Shown: positions 9,491 through 21,626 of the stretch, piece after piece
Position numbering within the stretch: position 1 is the first letter of the stretch
How the letters are laid out: every line of letters starts with the position of its first letter
NCBI RefSeq assembly: GCF_019511525.1
Contig: NZ_JAEUAT010000001.1
Coordinates: forward strand, 434,001 to 498,000
Origin: Rhizobium cauense
Lineage (GTDB): Bacteria; Pseudomonadota; Alphaproteobacteria; Rhizobiales; Rhizobiaceae
DNA: 64,000 nucleotides
Reading direction: 5' to 3'
Position numbers and translations under genes: made by a program
The notes under the pieces: generated by a model
The model's input: the letters and a program-made list of their open reading frames with translations, nothing else
Database searches by the model: none
Told to the model about the DNA's origin: nothing

Positions 9491-10561
9491 TCACTCGCCG
9501 GAGGGCTTGTCGTCCGGCACCGGGCCGATGTCAGGCAGCGCATCGTCGGACGCCCCGGCAGGCATCACGGCCATCGGCGCGACTGCCGGGGCAGCGGCGG
9601 CTCCGCCAAATGTTGCCGCCTGAATGGAATCGACGGATGGTGCTGCGAGAACCGACGCGCAGGCATTCGGAAGATCGGAGACCATCACCTCGCGCGGCTT
9701 GACCGGTTTCACGCCGGGCTTTGGTGGCTTCGGCGGCGCCCATGGTTCCTTCGTGAACCACCATGCCAGCGGCTTGCCGCATCCATCGTCGGCAGGAACC
9801 GGCGCCTGCGGTTTGCACGAGGCTGCGCCCGGCGGGCACTTGATGCGGATGTGGAAGTGCGAATCGTGGCCGTAGATCGGGCGCAGCTTGCCGAGATTGG
9901 TGCGATCCCCCGTCCAGGTGTCACACATCTTCTTCTTGATGGCAGGATTGACGAAGATCCGCTCGACCTGGGGATAGCTCGCCGCACGCATCAACAGCCT
10001 GGCCCGCGATTCGGTCCAGACATTGGGATTGATGGTCAGGAACGCATTTTTCTGCAGCATCGTCGTGAAGGGCAGCGTTTCACGCTCCTCGATGCTCAAG
10101 GGGTGAGCGGGCATTGGCGTCAGCCAGATGTCTGCATCAAGTCCGATCTGGTGTGAGGCATGACCGTTGAACATCGGCCCGCCGCGCGGTTGCGAGATGT
10201 CGCCAACCAGCAGGCCAGGCCAGCCGTCATACTTAGCCGCGTCACGCGAGAGCCGCTCGAGGAGCGAGATCATGGCCGGATTGCCCCAGCGACGATTGCG
10301 CGAAAGCCGCATGGTCTGCCACGTGGGTCCATCGACCGGCAGCGCCACGGCGCCGGACATGCAGCCTTTCGCGTAGAAACCATAGGGTTGCGCTACGCCC
10401 TGGTTCGGCAGAGAGACGGAGCCGAAAATGGCTTTGGCACTGCCGGGACTCGGCTGCTTCTGTTGGGCAGCCACGTCACCCGCGACAACACTCGCGCCGA
10501 GCAGGCCGGCGAATGCCAATTTCAAAAATGTCTGGAAAGTTGCGTTGGTATGGAGAGCCAT
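9491..10561 (-). CDS. mepA: Penicillin-insensitive murein endopeptidase
   Basis: M74 metallopeptidase that cuts D-Ala-mDAP crosslinks in peptidoglycan in the periplasm. 356 residues. An N-terminal signal peptide (LAFAGLLGASVVAGDVAAQQ) is followed by MepA motifs, including GHASHQIGLDADIW with zinc ligands and IYGHDSHFHIRIKCPPGA. The C-terminal 90 residues are rich in Pro, Lys and Ala and go beyond the E. coli protein. The start is placed at 10561 so the signal peptide begins MALHTNATFQ. It is divergent from yejA. Confidence 0.92.
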   Translation of the reverse strand: MALHTNATFQTFLKLAFAGLLGASVVAGDVAAQQKQPSPGSAKAIFGSVSLPNQGVAQPYGFYAKGCMSGAVALPVDGPTWQTMRLSRNRRWGNPAMISLLERLSRDAAKYDGWPGLLVGDISQPRGGPMFNGHASHQIGLDADIWLTPMPAHPLSIEERETLPFTTMLQKNAFLTINPNVWTESRARLLMRAASYPQVERIFVNPAIKKKMCDTWTGDRTNLGKLRPIYGHDSHFHIRIKCPPGAASCKPQAPVPADDGCGKPLAWWFTKEPWAPPKPPKPGVKPVKPREVMVSDLPNACASVLAAPSVDSIQAATFGGAAAAPAVAPMAVMPAGASDDALPDIGPVPDDKPSGE

Positions 10562-10785
10562 GCCATGTCCTGAGCGTCTGCGGCGCGCGGCCGAGTGATT
10601 TGCAGCGAATCTATCGTGAAAAGCAATTTTGGTGAATCGATGTTTTGCACGCCGAGACATCGAGCAGCCGTAATTGGCCAGGTTGGTCACGATCTCGCGA
10701 GCCAGACAAAAACTGGCCCCTCACCTGTTTTTCGCCTGCTTTTCGCCTATTGTCGGCGAAAGCAGAAAACAATCGGGGTTGGCGA

Positions 10786-12624
10786 ATGGCGCTTACGTGG
10801 TCGAAACTTGGTGTGGTCTTTTCTCTTTTCGGCACATTGGCGCTGCCGCTGGCTGCGACGGCTCAGGACCTGGATTTCAAGATCGGCAGCTCCGTCATCA
10901 GCGAGCTGAAATACAAGCCGGGCTTCACCCACTTCGACTACGTGAACCCGGATGCTCCGAAGGGCGGCAATCTGAGGCTTTCGGCATCCGGTACCTACGA
11001 CACGTTCAACCCGCTGCTTTCGAAGGGCCAAACGGCGGTCGGCCTGACGCTGCCGTTCGAGACGCTGATGAAATCGGCCGACGACGAATTGCTGGCCTCC
11101 TACGGGCTGCTTGCGGAAGGGCTTTCCTATCCGGACGACGTCTCGAGTGCGACCTTCCGGCTGCGCGCGGAGGCGAAGTGGGCGGATGGCAAGCCCGTCA
11201 CACCCGAAGACGTGATTTTCAGCTTCGACAAGGTCAAGGAGCTCAACCCGCTCGCCTCCAATTACTACAAGCATGTGGTCAAGGCCGAGAAGTCGGGCGA
11301 GCGCGACGTGACCTTCACCTTCGACGAGAAGGATAACAAGGAGCTTCCCAATATTCTGGGTCAGCTCGTGGTGGTACCGAAGCACTGGTGGGAAGGCACC
11401 GGGCCTGACGGCAAGCCGCGCGATATCGCCAAGACGACGCTGGAACCGGTCATGGGCTCCGGGCCCTACAAGATCGCCGCCTATTCGGCGGGGGCCACGA
11501 TCCGCTACGAGCTGCGCGACGACTATTGGGGCAAGGACCTCAATGTGAATGTCGGGCAGAACAATTTCGGCTCGATCACCTACACCTACTACGCCGACCG
11601 TGACGTTGAGTTCGAAGCCTTCCGCGCCGGCAACAGCGACTTCTGGCAGGAGACTCTCGCCGCGCGCTGGGCGACCGGCTATGATTTCCCCGCCGTCAAG
11701 GAAGGCCGCGTGAAGAAAGAGGACGTGCCGAATGCGCTGCGCGCCACCGGCATCATGCAGGCCATGGTGTTGAACACGCGCCGTGACACTTTCAAGGACG
11801 AGAAGGTCCGCGAGGCGCTGAATTACGGCTTCGACTTCGAGGAACTGAACCGCACTGTCGCCTTCAACAGCTACAAGCGCATCGACAGCTATTTCTGGAA
11901 TACCGAGCTTGCCTCCTCCGGCCTGCCTCAGGGTCGCGAACTCGAAATCCTCAACGATCTCAAGGACAAGGTCTCGCCTTCGATTTTCACCACCGCCTAC
12001 TCAAACCCTGTCGGCGGCGACCCGCAAAAGAGCCGCGACAACCTGCGCACGGCGATCAAGCTGCTGAAGGAAGCCGGCTGGGAGATCAAGGGCAACCGCA
12101 TGGTCAATACTGAGACCGGCAAGCCGATGAGCTTCGAGATTCTGCTGTCTAGCCCGTTACTGGAGCGCTGGGCGGTTCCCTATGCCAACAACCTCAAGAA
12201 GATCGGCATCGACGCACGAGTGCGCACGGTGGACGCCTCGCAATATACCAACCGGGTGCGCAGCTTCGACTACGACATGATCTGGAACGTGTGGGCCGAG
12301 ACGATGAACCCCGGCAACGAACAGGCGGACTACTGGGGTTCGGGCTCGGTGAACCAGCAGGGCTCGCGCAACTATGCCGGCATTTCAGACCCGGCAATCG
12401 ACGCGCTGATCCGCATGGTGATCTTCGCGCCTGATCGAGACGAGCAGGTGGCAGCGATCAAGGCGCTCGACCGCGTGCTGTTGGCGGGCCACTACGTCGT
12501 ACCGCTGTTCTACCGCGATACGCAGTCGATCACCTACTGGAACACGATCACCCGGCCGGCCGAATATCCGACCTACTCCACCGGTTTCCCGGATGTCTGG
12601 TGGTCGTCTTCCGCCAAGAAATGA
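10786..12624 (+). CDS. yejA: YejA, peptide ABC importer substrate-binding protein
   Basis: Periplasmic family 5 extracellular solute-binding protein. 612 residues. The signal peptide ends LPLAATAQD at about residue 28. The mature part carries blocks typical of YejA, such as FTHFDYVNPDAPKGG and TLEPVMGSGPYKI. With the next three genes it forms a YejABEF importer; in enterobacteria this takes up peptides including microcin C. The start at 10786 is chosen because it yields the signal peptide; the frame is open further upstream but lacks one. Confidence 0.93.
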   Translation: MALTWSKLGVVFSLFGTLALPLAATAQDLDFKIGSSVISELKYKPGFTHFDYVNPDAPKGGNLRLSASGTYDTFNPLLSKGQTAVGLTLPFETLMKSADDELLASYGLLAEGLSYPDDVSSATFRLRAEAKWADGKPVTPEDVIFSFDKVKELNPLASNYYKHVVKAEKSGERDVTFTFDEKDNKELPNILGQLVVVPKHWWEGTGPDGKPRDIAKTTLEPVMGSGPYKIAAYSAGATIRYELRDDYWGKDLNVNVGQNNFGSITYTYYADRDVEFEAFRAGNSDFWQETLAARWATGYDFPAVKEGRVKKEDVPNALRATGIMQAMVLNTRRDTFKDEKVREALNYGFDFEELNRTVAFNSYKRIDSYFWNTELASSGLPQGRELEILNDLKDKVSPSIFTTAYSNPVGGDPQKSRDNLRTAIKLLKEAGWEIKGNRMVNTETGKPMSFEILLSSPLLERWAVPYANNLKKIGIDARVRTVDASQYTNRVRSFDYDMIWNVWAETMNPGNEQADYWGSGSVNQQGSRNYAGISDPAIDALIRMVIFAPDRDEQVAAIKALDRVLLAGHYVVPLFYRDTQSITYWNTITRPAEYPTYSTGFPDVWWSSSAKK

Positions 12625-12781
12625 GCGGACTTGCATTGGCCTGACGGCTGGGCTCCAAATGGGCCAGCCGAATCACTTCGGACCATGATCAGCGCCGGAC
12701 GAACCGGCAAAGGAAGGCTTTACGATTGAGCGGCGATAGACTGGACAGCCTACGACAGAACTCCCCGGAGGCCGCTCGCTG

Positions 12782-13876
12782 ATGGGAGCCTATATCCTTC
12801 GCCGCCTGCTTCTGATGATCCCGACAATCGTCGGCATCATGGCAATTTCCTTTACAGTCATCCAGTTCGCGCCTGGCGGTCCGGTCGAGCAGGTGATCGC
12901 GCAGCTGACCGGCGACGCGCAAGGCGCCGACTCGCGGCTATCGGGCGGTGGTGGCGATCTTCTCGGCGGCGGTGGCCTCGACGAAGGCGGCTCGAAGTAC
13001 CGCGGCGCGCAGGGGCTTGATCCTGAACTGATCAAGAAGCTCGAAAAGCAGTTTGGCTTCGACAAGCCGCCGCTGACGCGCTTCGGCGAGATGATGTGGA
13101 ACTACATCCGCTTCGACTTCGGAGAGAGCTTCTTCCGCAACACCACGGTTCTTGAGCTGATCAAGGAAAAGCTGCCTGTCTCGGCCTCGCTCGGCATCTG
13201 GATCATGATCTTTTCCTACGGCATCTCGATCCCGCTCGGCATCCGCAAGGCAGTCAAGGACGGCTCGACCTTCGACGTTTGGACCTCGGGCATCATCATC
13301 ATCGGCTATGCCGTGCCGAGCTTCCTGTTCGGTATCCTGCTGATCGTGCTCTTTGCCGGCGGATCCTTCTATGACTGGTTTCCGCTGCGCGGCCTCGTCT
13401 CCGACAATTTCGACCAGCTCGCCTGGTGGCAGAAGCCGCTCGACTATTTCTGGCACCTGACGCTGCCGCTGATCTCGCTTTCGCTGGCCGCCTTTGCAAC
13501 GACAACGCTGCTGACCAAGAACTCCTTCATCGAGGAGATCAAGAAGCAATATGTGGTGACAGCGCGGGCGAAGGGGCTGAACGAACGGCAGGTGCTTTAC
13601 GGCCATGTGTTCCGCAACGCCATGCTGATCATCATCGCCGGTTTCCCCGGCGCCTTCATCTCCGCCTTCTTCACCGGCTCGCTGCTGATCGAGAACATCT
13701 TCTCGCTCGATGGTCTCGGACGGCTCGGCTATCTCTCGGTGGTCAACCGCGACTATCCGATCGTGTTCGCGACGCTCTACATCTTCTCGCTGCTCGGCCT
13801 GTTCGTCAGCCTGATATCGGACCTGATCTACACCTGGATCGATCCGCGCATCGACTTCGAGCGGAGGGACGTCTGA
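12782..13876 (+). CDS. yejB: YejB, peptide ABC importer permease
   Basis: Inner-membrane permease of 364 residues. The start [24 protein letters not shown] is the typical DppB-class first helix. A Gly-rich loop at residues 50-80 ([17 protein letters not shown]) is a known YejB-like insertion in the periplasmic region. The EAA loop [23 protein letters not shown] sits near residue 262. It overlaps yejE by one base (TGATG). The 157-nt gap after yejA holds no clear terminator, so one transcript is likely. Confidence 0.93.
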   Translation: MGAYILRRLLLMIPTIVGIMAISFTVIQFAPGGPVEQVIAQLTGDAQGADSRLSGGGGDLLGGGGLDEGGSKYRGAQGLDPELIKKLEKQFGFDKPPLTRFGEMMWNYIRFDFGESFFRNTTVLELIKEKLPVSASLGIWIMIFSYGISIPLGIRKAVKDGSTFDVWTSGIIIIGYAVPSFLFGILLIVLFAGGSFYDWFPLRGLVSDNFDQLAWWQKPLDYFWHLTLPLISLSLAAFATTTLLTKNSFIEEIKKQYVVTARAKGLNERQVLYGHVFRNAMLIIIAGFPGAFISAFFTGSLLIENIFSLDGLGRLGYLSVVNRDYPIVFATLYIFSLLGLFVSLISDLIYTWIDPRIDFERRDV

Positions 13877-15020
13877 TGGACACCGCCGCCAATCCGACGA
13901 CCGCCACGCCGGTCAAGCCGCCACGCAAGGGGCTGCTGTCGCCGACCAACGTCCGCCGCTGGAAGAACTTCAGGGCCAACCGCCGCGGCTACTGGTCCTT
14001 GTGGCTGTTCCTAGTGCTGTTCGTGCTCAGCCTGTTTGCCGAGTTCATCGCCAACGACCGACCGATCATCGCTTCTTACAAGGGCGAGATCCTGTTTCCT
14101 GTGCTGGTCAACTATCCGGAAGAGAAGTTCGGCGGCTTCCTCGCCGAAACCGATTATCGCTCCGACGTGATCGCTGACGAGATCAACGCCAACGGCTGGA
14201 TGATCTGGCCGCCGATCCATTACTCCTATCGCTCCGTCAACTCGAACATCCCGCATTCGGCGCCGACAGCGCCCTTCTGGATGATGAGCAAGGAGGAGCG
14301 CTGCTCGGGATATCCGCAGGGTGCTTCCGATCCCGGCTGCAACTTCGGCAATCTCAACTGGCTCGGCACGGACGACCAGGCGCGCGACGTGCTCGCCCGG
14401 GTCATCTATGGCTTCCGCATCTCCGTGCTCTTCGGCCTGGTACTGACGATCTGCTCGGCCGTCATTGGCGTCACAGCCGGTGCGATCCAGGGCTATTTCG
14501 GCGGCTGGACGGACCTGCTGCTGCAGCGTTTCATCGAGATCTGGTCGTCGATGCCGGTGCTCTACATCCTGCTGATCATCGCCGCCATCCTGCCGCCCGG
14601 CTTCTTCGTGCTGCTCGGGATCATGCTGCTCTTCTCGTGGGTCGGCTTCGTGGGCGTCGTGCGCGCCGAGTTCCTGCGGGCGCGCAATTTCGAGTATGTC
14701 CGGGCGGCGCGAGCGCTGGGCGTCGGCAACCGAACGATCATGTGGCGGCACCTGCTGCCAAACGCCATGGTGGCGACGCTGACTTTCCTGCCGTTCATTC
14801 TGTCGGGCTCGATCACCACGCTGACCTCGCTCGACTTCCTTGGCTTCGGCATGCCGCCGGGCTCGCCTTCGCTCGGCGAGATGATCGCACAGGGCAAGGC
14901 GAACCTGCAGGCGCCGTGGCTCGGGCTGACCGCGTTCTTCACCATGTCGATCATGCTGTCGCTGTTGATCTTCATCGGCGAGGCGGTTCGTGACGCATTC
15001 GATCCCAGGAAGACGTTTCA

Positions 15021-15024
<4 letters not shown>
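13876..15024 (+). CDS. yejE: YejE, peptide ABC importer permease
   Basis: Second inner-membrane subunit, 382 residues from [18 protein letters not shown]. It has the DppC-class architecture: a first helix near residues 45-65, a long periplasmic region, then the core helices with the EAA motif RAARALGVGNRTIMWRHLLPNAM. The start ATG overlaps the yejB stop and the stop overlaps the yejF start (ATGA), so translation is coupled across the operon. Confidence 0.93.
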
Positions 15025-16658
<1,634 letters not shown>

Positions 16659-16666
16659 AGACGATC

Positions 16667-17626
16667 ATGTCCGCAAGACCACCTATTCTCGTCGACCTAA
16701 AGTTCGACCCCGAAACCGTTGCCCGCATCCTGAAAACGGCCTTTTCGGATCGCGGCAGCATCAACCTCGCCGATCCCGCCAACAAAGATCGCGATCTGAC
16801 CGGCATCGACTATGCGCTGCTCTGGAAGCCGGACGCGGATCTTTTCAGCCGCGCCCCCAACCTCAAGGTCATCTTCTCCGGCGGCGCAGGCGTCGACAGC
16901 TTCATGAACCTGCCGGGCCTGCCCGACGTCCCGATCGTTCGCTTCTCCGACCGAAGCCTGACGACGCGGATGAGCGAATGGGTGGTGATGCAGTGCCTGA
17001 TGCATCTCCGCCAGCAGCACCAGCACGACAAGGATCAGCGGGCGCGCATCTGGGGCAAGCTGGTTCCGCCCGAGGCTGCCGAAATCACCGTCGGCATCAT
17101 GGGCCTCGGCGTGCTCGGGCAGGACGCGGCCCACAAGCTGAAGGTCATGGGCTTCAATGTCATCGGCTGGTCGCGCAGCCGCAAGGAGATCGACGGTATC
17201 GACACCTTCGATTCCGGGCAACTCGATGAATTCCTCTCCAGAACGGATTTTCTCGTCGGTCTGCTGCCGCTGACACCGGAGACGACAGGCTTCTACAATG
17301 CCGCACTGTTTTCGAAGCTGCGGCAAGGCGGAGCGCTCGGCAAGCCGGTGTTTATTAATGCCGGGCGAGGAAAGAGCCAGGTGCAGGCCGACATCGTCGC
17401 CGCTGTCAAGAACGGCGTCCTCGGCGGTGCCTCGATCGACGTCTTCGCGGTCGAACCGCTTGCCTCCGACGATCCGCTCTGGGGCTTGGAGAACGTGTTC
17501 ATTACGCCGCACGATGCGGCGGTTTCCGATGAGACAGCGCTCTTCCGGCACGTCGAGCGCCAGATCGCCCGCTACGAGGGCGGCGAGCCGCTGCAATTCG
17601 TCGTCGACCGGCAGAGAGGTTACTGA
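16667..17626 (+). CDS. ghrA: Glyoxylate/hydroxypyruvate reductase A-like D-2-hydroxyacid dehydrogenase
   Basis: 319 residues. The NAD(P)-binding motif GIMGLGVLGQDAAHKL lies near residue 144 and the substrate-binding Arg region VFINAGRGKSQVQ near residue 228. The C-terminal ENVFITPHDAAVSDE has Asp rather than the more common Ala-His pairing and occurs in GhrA-like proteins. It probably reduces glyoxylate and hydroxypyruvate to glycolate and glycerate. It starts 8 nt after yejF and may ride on the same mRNA; a functional link with peptide uptake is not evident. Confidence 0.85.
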   Translation: MSARPPILVDLKFDPETVARILKTAFSDRGSINLADPANKDRDLTGIDYALLWKPDADLFSRAPNLKVIFSGGAGVDSFMNLPGLPDVPIVRFSDRSLTTRMSEWVVMQCLMHLRQQHQHDKDQRARIWGKLVPPEAAEITVGIMGLGVLGQDAAHKLKVMGFNVIGWSRSRKEIDGIDTFDSGQLDEFLSRTDFLVGLLPLTPETTGFYNAALFSKLRQGGALGKPVFINAGRGKSQVQADIVAAVKNGVLGGASIDVFAVEPLASDDPLWGLENVFITPHDAAVSDETALFRHVERQIARYEGGEPLQFVVDRQRGY

Positions 17627-17654
17627 CGACAGGAACCATGCCGCGATCCGTTCG

Positions 17655-17687
17655 TTTTCTCCCGAGACGACATCGGAAGGGAGAAAA
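17655..17687 (+). promoter_or_regulatory. Inverted repeat covering the Shine-Dalgarno of the next gene
   Basis: TTTTCTCCC (17655-17663) pairs perfectly with GGGAGAAAA (17679-17687), with a 15-nt loop. The right arm contains the GGGAG ribosome-binding site of the ATG at 17690. In RNA this would hide the site, so it may be a translational switch. As an alternative it could be a weak terminator after ghrA. Confidence 0.5.
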
Positions 17688-17689
17688 GC

Positions 17690-17935
17690 ATGTCTCACCC
17701 GACAGAAACGCGCTGGGAAGATGATGGCAAGCTTCACGCCGAGCAGCAGTTTTCGCCCGTCAAGGCGAAACAGGGACGCACAGGCAAGCGGATTCTGACG
17801 GTCCTGATAGCCGCGCTGGTGCTTGCCTTTATCGTATGGATCCCTGTCGAAATCTGGGGCGAGAAGCGATCGGACGAGGTCGCTCCACAGCAGCCGGCCG
17901 CGACGATGGCTCCAACGGCGCCCGCGCAGCAATAA
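17690..17935 (+). CDS. Small single-pass membrane protein, unknown function
   Basis: 81 residues starting MSHPTETRWEDDGKLHAEQQ. A charged N-terminal third is followed by one helix, ILTVLIAALVLAFIVWIPVEIW (residues 35-56), and an Ala/Pro/Gln-rich tail. The basic KAKQGRTGKR just before the helix suggests that the N-terminus stays in the cytoplasm. I do not recognise a family. It stands alone between ghrA and pncB, with its ribosome-binding site inside an inverted repeat and a hairpin after it at 18030-18055. Confidence 0.7.
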   Translation: MSHPTETRWEDDGKLHAEQQFSPVKAKQGRTGKRILTVLIAALVLAFIVWIPVEIWGEKRSDEVAPQQPAATMAPTAPAQQ

Positions 17936-18029
17936 TGGGGCGGGCCGACGCGGTCACCGCATCCGTCGGTCAGCCGACGGGTGCTGGCGTGTTTACGCTG
18001 GACTTTGCCGACTGATTTTTCGATAAGAA

Positions 18030-18055
18030 GGCGCAGGAGCCGGTTTTCCTGCGCC
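18030..18055 (+). terminator. Hairpin before pncB
   Basis: GGCGCAGGA (18030-18038) pairs perfectly with TCCTGCGCC (18047-18055) across an 8-nt loop. It is followed by GGTTT rather than a long T-run, so it is a moderate terminator candidate for the 17690-17935 gene. Confidence 0.5.
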
Positions 18056-18096
18056 GGTTTGGCGCAGTCTATCCGGTTCGGGAATGGGCGGAGTTC

Positions 18097-19401
18097 ATGG
18101 CCAAGACCGATATAGCAAGGCGCGTATACAATCACACCTGGAAGCTCGATCCGATTGTTCGCAGCCTGATCGACACTGACTTCTACAAGCTGCTCATGCT
18201 GCAGATGATCTGGAAGCTCTATCCTGACGTCAACGCGACATTCACGCTCATCAATCGTACCAAACGCGTGCTTTTGGCCGAAGAGATCGACGAGGGTGAG
18301 TTGCGCGAGCAACTCGATCATGCGCGTTCGCTGCGCCTTTCCAAGAAGGAGATGATCTGGCTCGCCGGTAACAGCTTCTATGGGCGCGCGCAGATCTTCG
18401 AGCCGGAATTCCTGGCCTGGCTCTCACATTTCCAGCTGCCCGAATACGAGCTTTCGAAGCGCGATGGCCAATATGTGCTGGACTTCCACGGATCGTGGAA
18501 GGACACGACAATGTGGGAAATCCCGGCGCTTGCAATCATCAACGAGCTACGCTCCCGCTCCGCCATGAAGGCGCTCGGACCGTTCACGCTCGACGTGCTC
18601 TATGCCCGCGCAAAGGCGCGGATGTGGGAGAAGGTCGAGCGCCTGCGCGTGCTGCCCGGCCTGCGCATCTCCGACTTCGGCACGCGCCGTCGCCACAGCT
18701 TCCTGTGGCAGCGCTGGTGTGTCGAGGCGCTGAAGGAAGGCATTGGTCCGGCCTTCACCGGCACCAGCAACGTCCTGCTCGCCATGGATTCCGATCTCGA
18801 AGCGGTCGGCACGAACGCTCACGAGCTGCCAATGGTTGCCGCAGCCCTTGCCCAGACCGACGAAGAACTGCGCAACGCGCCGTATAAGGTTTTGCGCGAC
18901 TGGAACAAGCTCTATGGCGGCAACCTGCTGATCGTTCTCCCTGATGCCTTCGGCACCGCCGCCTTCCTACGCGACGCGCCCGAATGGGTCGCCGACTGGA
19001 CCGGCTTCCGGCCGGACAGTGCCCCGCCTGTCGAAGGCGGCGAGAAGATCATCGAGTGGTGGAAGAAGATGGGCCGCGATCCGCGCCAGAAGCTGCTTAT
19101 TTTCTCGGACGGGCTCGACGTCGACGCGATCATCGACACCTACAAGCACTTCGAAGGCAAGGTGCGCATGAGCTTCGGCTGGGGCACCAACCTCACCAAT
19201 GACTTCGCCGGCTGTGCGCCCACCGAGATCTCTGGCCTCAATCCGATTTCCATCGTCTGCAAGGTCAGCGACGCCAACGGTCGGCCGGCCGTAAAACTCT
19301 CGGACAATCCGCAGAAGGCGACCGGCGACCCGGCCGAGGTTCAGCGCTACCTGAAGTTTTTCGGAACGGAAGATCGCGTGGATCAGGCGGTGCTTGTCTA
19401 G
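18097..19401 (+). CDS. pncB: Nicotinate phosphoribosyltransferase
   Basis: Joins nicotinate and PRPP to give nicotinate mononucleotide in the Preiss-Handler NAD salvage route. 434 residues, the usual length. Family blocks visible are [33 protein letters not shown] (phosphoribosyl site region with the regulatory His), GTSNVLLA and [10 protein letters not shown]. The start at 18097 has GGAG 6 nt upstream. It is a monocistronic gene with its own spacer. Confidence 0.95.
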   Translation: MAKTDIARRVYNHTWKLDPIVRSLIDTDFYKLLMLQMIWKLYPDVNATFTLINRTKRVLLAEEIDEGELREQLDHARSLRLSKKEMIWLAGNSFYGRAQIFEPEFLAWLSHFQLPEYELSKRDGQYVLDFHGSWKDTTMWEIPALAIINELRSRSAMKALGPFTLDVLYARAKARMWEKVERLRVLPGLRISDFGTRRRHSFLWQRWCVEALKEGIGPAFTGTSNVLLAMDSDLEAVGTNAHELPMVAAALAQTDEELRNAPYKVLRDWNKLYGGNLLIVLPDAFGTAAFLRDAPEWVADWTGFRPDSAPPVEGGEKIIEWWKKMGRDPRQKLLIFSDGLDVDAIIDTYKHFEGKVRMSFGWGTNLTNDFAGCAPTEISGLNPISIVCKVSDANGRPAVKLSDNPQKATGDPAEVQRYLKFFGTEDRVDQAVLV

Positions 19402-19545
19402 GCGGTGGGTTTCGGTACTCGTCGCCCCCCGAAGAGGTAACTTGCGGCAGCGAATGCACCGTAAAGGGTAGGTGTCGCATAATTGCGCTGCAGAACGGCC
19501 TCATTTACATCTTTGCCATAAGCAACGCGCCACTTGGGGTTAGCG

Positions 19546-20250
19546 ATGAGCATGCATCCCCTGGAATACTTCGATCGAATTCACATCATCAATCTTCGCT
19601 CGAGGGCCGACAGGCGGGAGGATTTGCTTGAGCAGTTCTCTGCGATGAAATTCTCCGCCGCAAACGTCCAGTGGTTCGACGCGATCAAGCCAGACGAAAA
19701 GGGCCCGTTTCAAAGCATCGGTGCAAGAGGGTGTTTCCTTAGCCATCTCGAAGTGCTGAAAGCTGCCGAGCAAGAGGGAGTCGAGCGGCTCCTCATCCTG
19801 GAGGACGATGCCGGCTTCCCCACAAATTTCTCCGTACGGATGGCACAGCTCATCCACACGCTCGATGCTGATCCCTGGGACATGTTCTATGGCGGCGGGC
19901 GGGTCGACGACCGATCCCGACTACCACTTGGTGCAGCACTCGTTGAGGCAGACTGCCCGATTGGATGCACGCATTTCGTGGCGGTACATCGCCGCGCCAT
20001 CCCGCGGCTGCGAGCATATCTCGAGGCTCAGATCACCAGACCCGCGGGAGATCCGGCAGGCGGTCCGATGCCGGTGGACGGATCCTACTTCTGGGCGCGC
20101 CGGGAACTAAATCTGAGGACCTTGATCGCCAATCCCGATGCATGTTTCCAGCGTTCGTCGCGAAGTGACATCACTCCCCGGCCATGGGACCGATTCTCCG
20201 GCCTCCGCGGGATCGCGGCGGCTTTGCGCAAGCTGAAGAATGCGAACTAG
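19546..20250 (+). CDS. Glycosyltransferase family 25 protein
   Basis: 234 residues. The start MSMHPLEYFDRIHIINLRSRADRR, the block GARGCFLSHLEVLKAA and the acidic LLILEDDAGF (DxD-like metal site) mark GT25, the family of LPS and capsule sugar transferases. It probably adds a hexose to a surface glycan. ATG 19546 has GGGG about 7 nt upstream; a TTG four codons earlier is in frame. It is not next to other glycan genes, which fits the patchy accessory character of 19402-22310. Confidence 0.82.
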   Translation: MSMHPLEYFDRIHIINLRSRADRREDLLEQFSAMKFSAANVQWFDAIKPDEKGPFQSIGARGCFLSHLEVLKAAEQEGVERLLILEDDAGFPTNFSVRMAQLIHTLDADPWDMFYGGGRVDDRSRLPLGAALVEADCPIGCTHFVAVHRRAIPRLRAYLEAQITRPAGDPAGGPMPVDGSYFWARRELNLRTLIANPDACFQRSSRSDITPRPWDRFSGLRGIAAALRKLKNAN

Positions 20251-20452
20251 CCGCAATTCGCGCATTGGCTTCGGTTGAGGCATGGCCTGGCCTGCACCTC
20301 GGCCCTCTGATTTGCGCCTTGCCAGACACGATCTCCGACTGGAGCCATCCGCCGCTTGCGTCGCCCGTCCGCGCAAGGTGCTGGCCACATTATCGCCCAA
20401 TCGTCGTTCATGCTCGCCGCGTGATTCCTCGCACATGGAGAAAACTTTGACG

Positions 20453-20839
20453 ATGCGTTCTATCGCGACGATTGGCACGATCGCAGTCGCCCTTCTCGCA
20501 ACGCCCTGCCTCGCTGCCGAGAAGGCAATCTCGCCGCTTGTCGGAACACCCTGGATAGAAACCAACGCGCAGTCCGGCCTTCCCGGAGCGATGATGATAT
20601 TTCTACCGAAAGGCAAGCTCCTTATCGATTCCTGTTGGGAGACCTACGCTCTCAGAACTTGGAAACAAATATCTCCCAGTGAGCTGTCCTGGGACGAAGA
20701 CGGAGCCACAATCCGAGCCAAAGTTAAGGCCGCCTCCTCGGATCGTCTCACGCTCCAGATTGTTGCCGGGAAAGACATCATCGAGCGCAGCTATACGGCG
20801 GGTAAGGCGCCATATATCTGCCCTGACATGAAACGCTAG
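20453..20839 (+). CDS. Small secreted protein, unknown function
   Basis: 128 residues. The N-terminal signal peptide MRSIATIGTIAVALLATPCLA is followed by a mature part of about 107 residues with several beta-type stretches and two Cys (SCWETY and YICPDMKR). The blocks GTPWIETN and MMIFLPKGKLLIDSCWETY recall small beta-barrel META-like secreted proteins, but I cannot assign the family. ATG 20453 is preferred because it begins the signal peptide; an ATG six codons upstream is also in frame. Confidence 0.65.
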   Translation: MRSIATIGTIAVALLATPCLAAEKAISPLVGTPWIETNAQSGLPGAMMIFLPKGKLLIDSCWETYALRTWKQISPSELSWDEDGATIRAKVKAASSDRLTLQIVAGKDIIERSYTAGKAPYICPDMKR

Positions 20840-20967
20840 CTTGGACACACGCGATCGGACCTTATCAGGACAGCAACTGGCAAAACGTGGTCCCAGTCCC
20901 CATTTAGGGGGCAAGGCGCCGAATGCCGATGGCTGACGCGCATCATTTCACTGAAAGGACGTTTCCA

Positions 20968-21489
20968 ATGACTGTAGAGCGTGCGGTACTGGCGGGCGGT
21001 TGCTTCTGGGGCATGCAGGATCTCATCCGACGCTATCCTGGCGTCGTCTCCACTCGCGTGGGCTACACCGGCGGAGAAGTGGCGAACGCCACCTACCGCA
21101 ATCACGGCAATCACGCCGAAGCAATCGAGATCATGTTCGAGCCCGCGAAGATCAGCTATCGTGACATCCTCGAGTTTTTCTTCCAGATCCATGACCCGAC
21201 GACAGTGAACCGCCAGGGCAATGATATAGGCACCAGCTACCGCTCGGCGATCTTCTACGCCAACGACCAACAGCGGGCGACTGCCGAAGATACCATTGCC
21301 GACGTCAATGCCTCGGGCCTTTGGCCCGGAAAAGTCGTCACGGAAGTTGTCCCGGTCAGCGATTTCTGGGAAGCGGAGCCCGAGCACCAGGATTACTTGG
21401 AACGCATTCCAAACGGCTACACCTGCCACTTCATCAGGCCCGGCTGGAAGCTGCCGAAGCGCGCGCAGAGCACGGCGGCTGCCGGCTGA
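20968..21489 (+). CDS. msrA: Peptide methionine-S-sulfoxide reductase MsrA
   Basis: Reduces the S form of methionine sulfoxide in proteins after oxidative damage. 173 residues. The catalytic motif GGCFWG lies at residues 9-14, followed by [35 protein letters not shown] and [10 protein letters not shown]. No separate C-terminal resolving cysteine motif is evident. ATG 20968 has GAAAGGA upstream. It is followed by a strong terminator at 21540-21566 and converges with the SOS-box gene. Confidence 0.95.
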   Translation: MTVERAVLAGGCFWGMQDLIRRYPGVVSTRVGYTGGEVANATYRNHGNHAEAIEIMFEPAKISYRDILEFFFQIHDPTTVNRQGNDIGTSYRSAIFYANDQQRATAEDTIADVNASGLWPGKVVTEVVPVSDFWEAEPEHQDYLERIPNGYTCHFIRPGWKLPKRAQSTAAAG

Positions 21490-21539
21490 GGCCAGCCAAG
21501 CGTTCTTGCCCGCTTGGCATAGAATTGGTTTCGAGCGAC

Positions 21540-21566
21540 AAGGCCTTGCCGCAGCGGCAAGGCCTT
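21540..21566 (+). terminator. Strong bidirectional hairpin between msrA and the SOS-box gene
   Basis: AAGGCCTTGCCGC (21540-21552) and GCGGCAAGGCCTT (21554-21566) form a perfect 13-bp inverted repeat followed by ATTTCGTTT. It lies between two convergent genes and can serve both. Confidence 0.8.
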
Positions 21567-21626
21567 ATTTCGTTTATGCCAGCCCCTACCCGAATCCGCG
21601 AAAGAACTCGTTCGTGATCGGCGACT

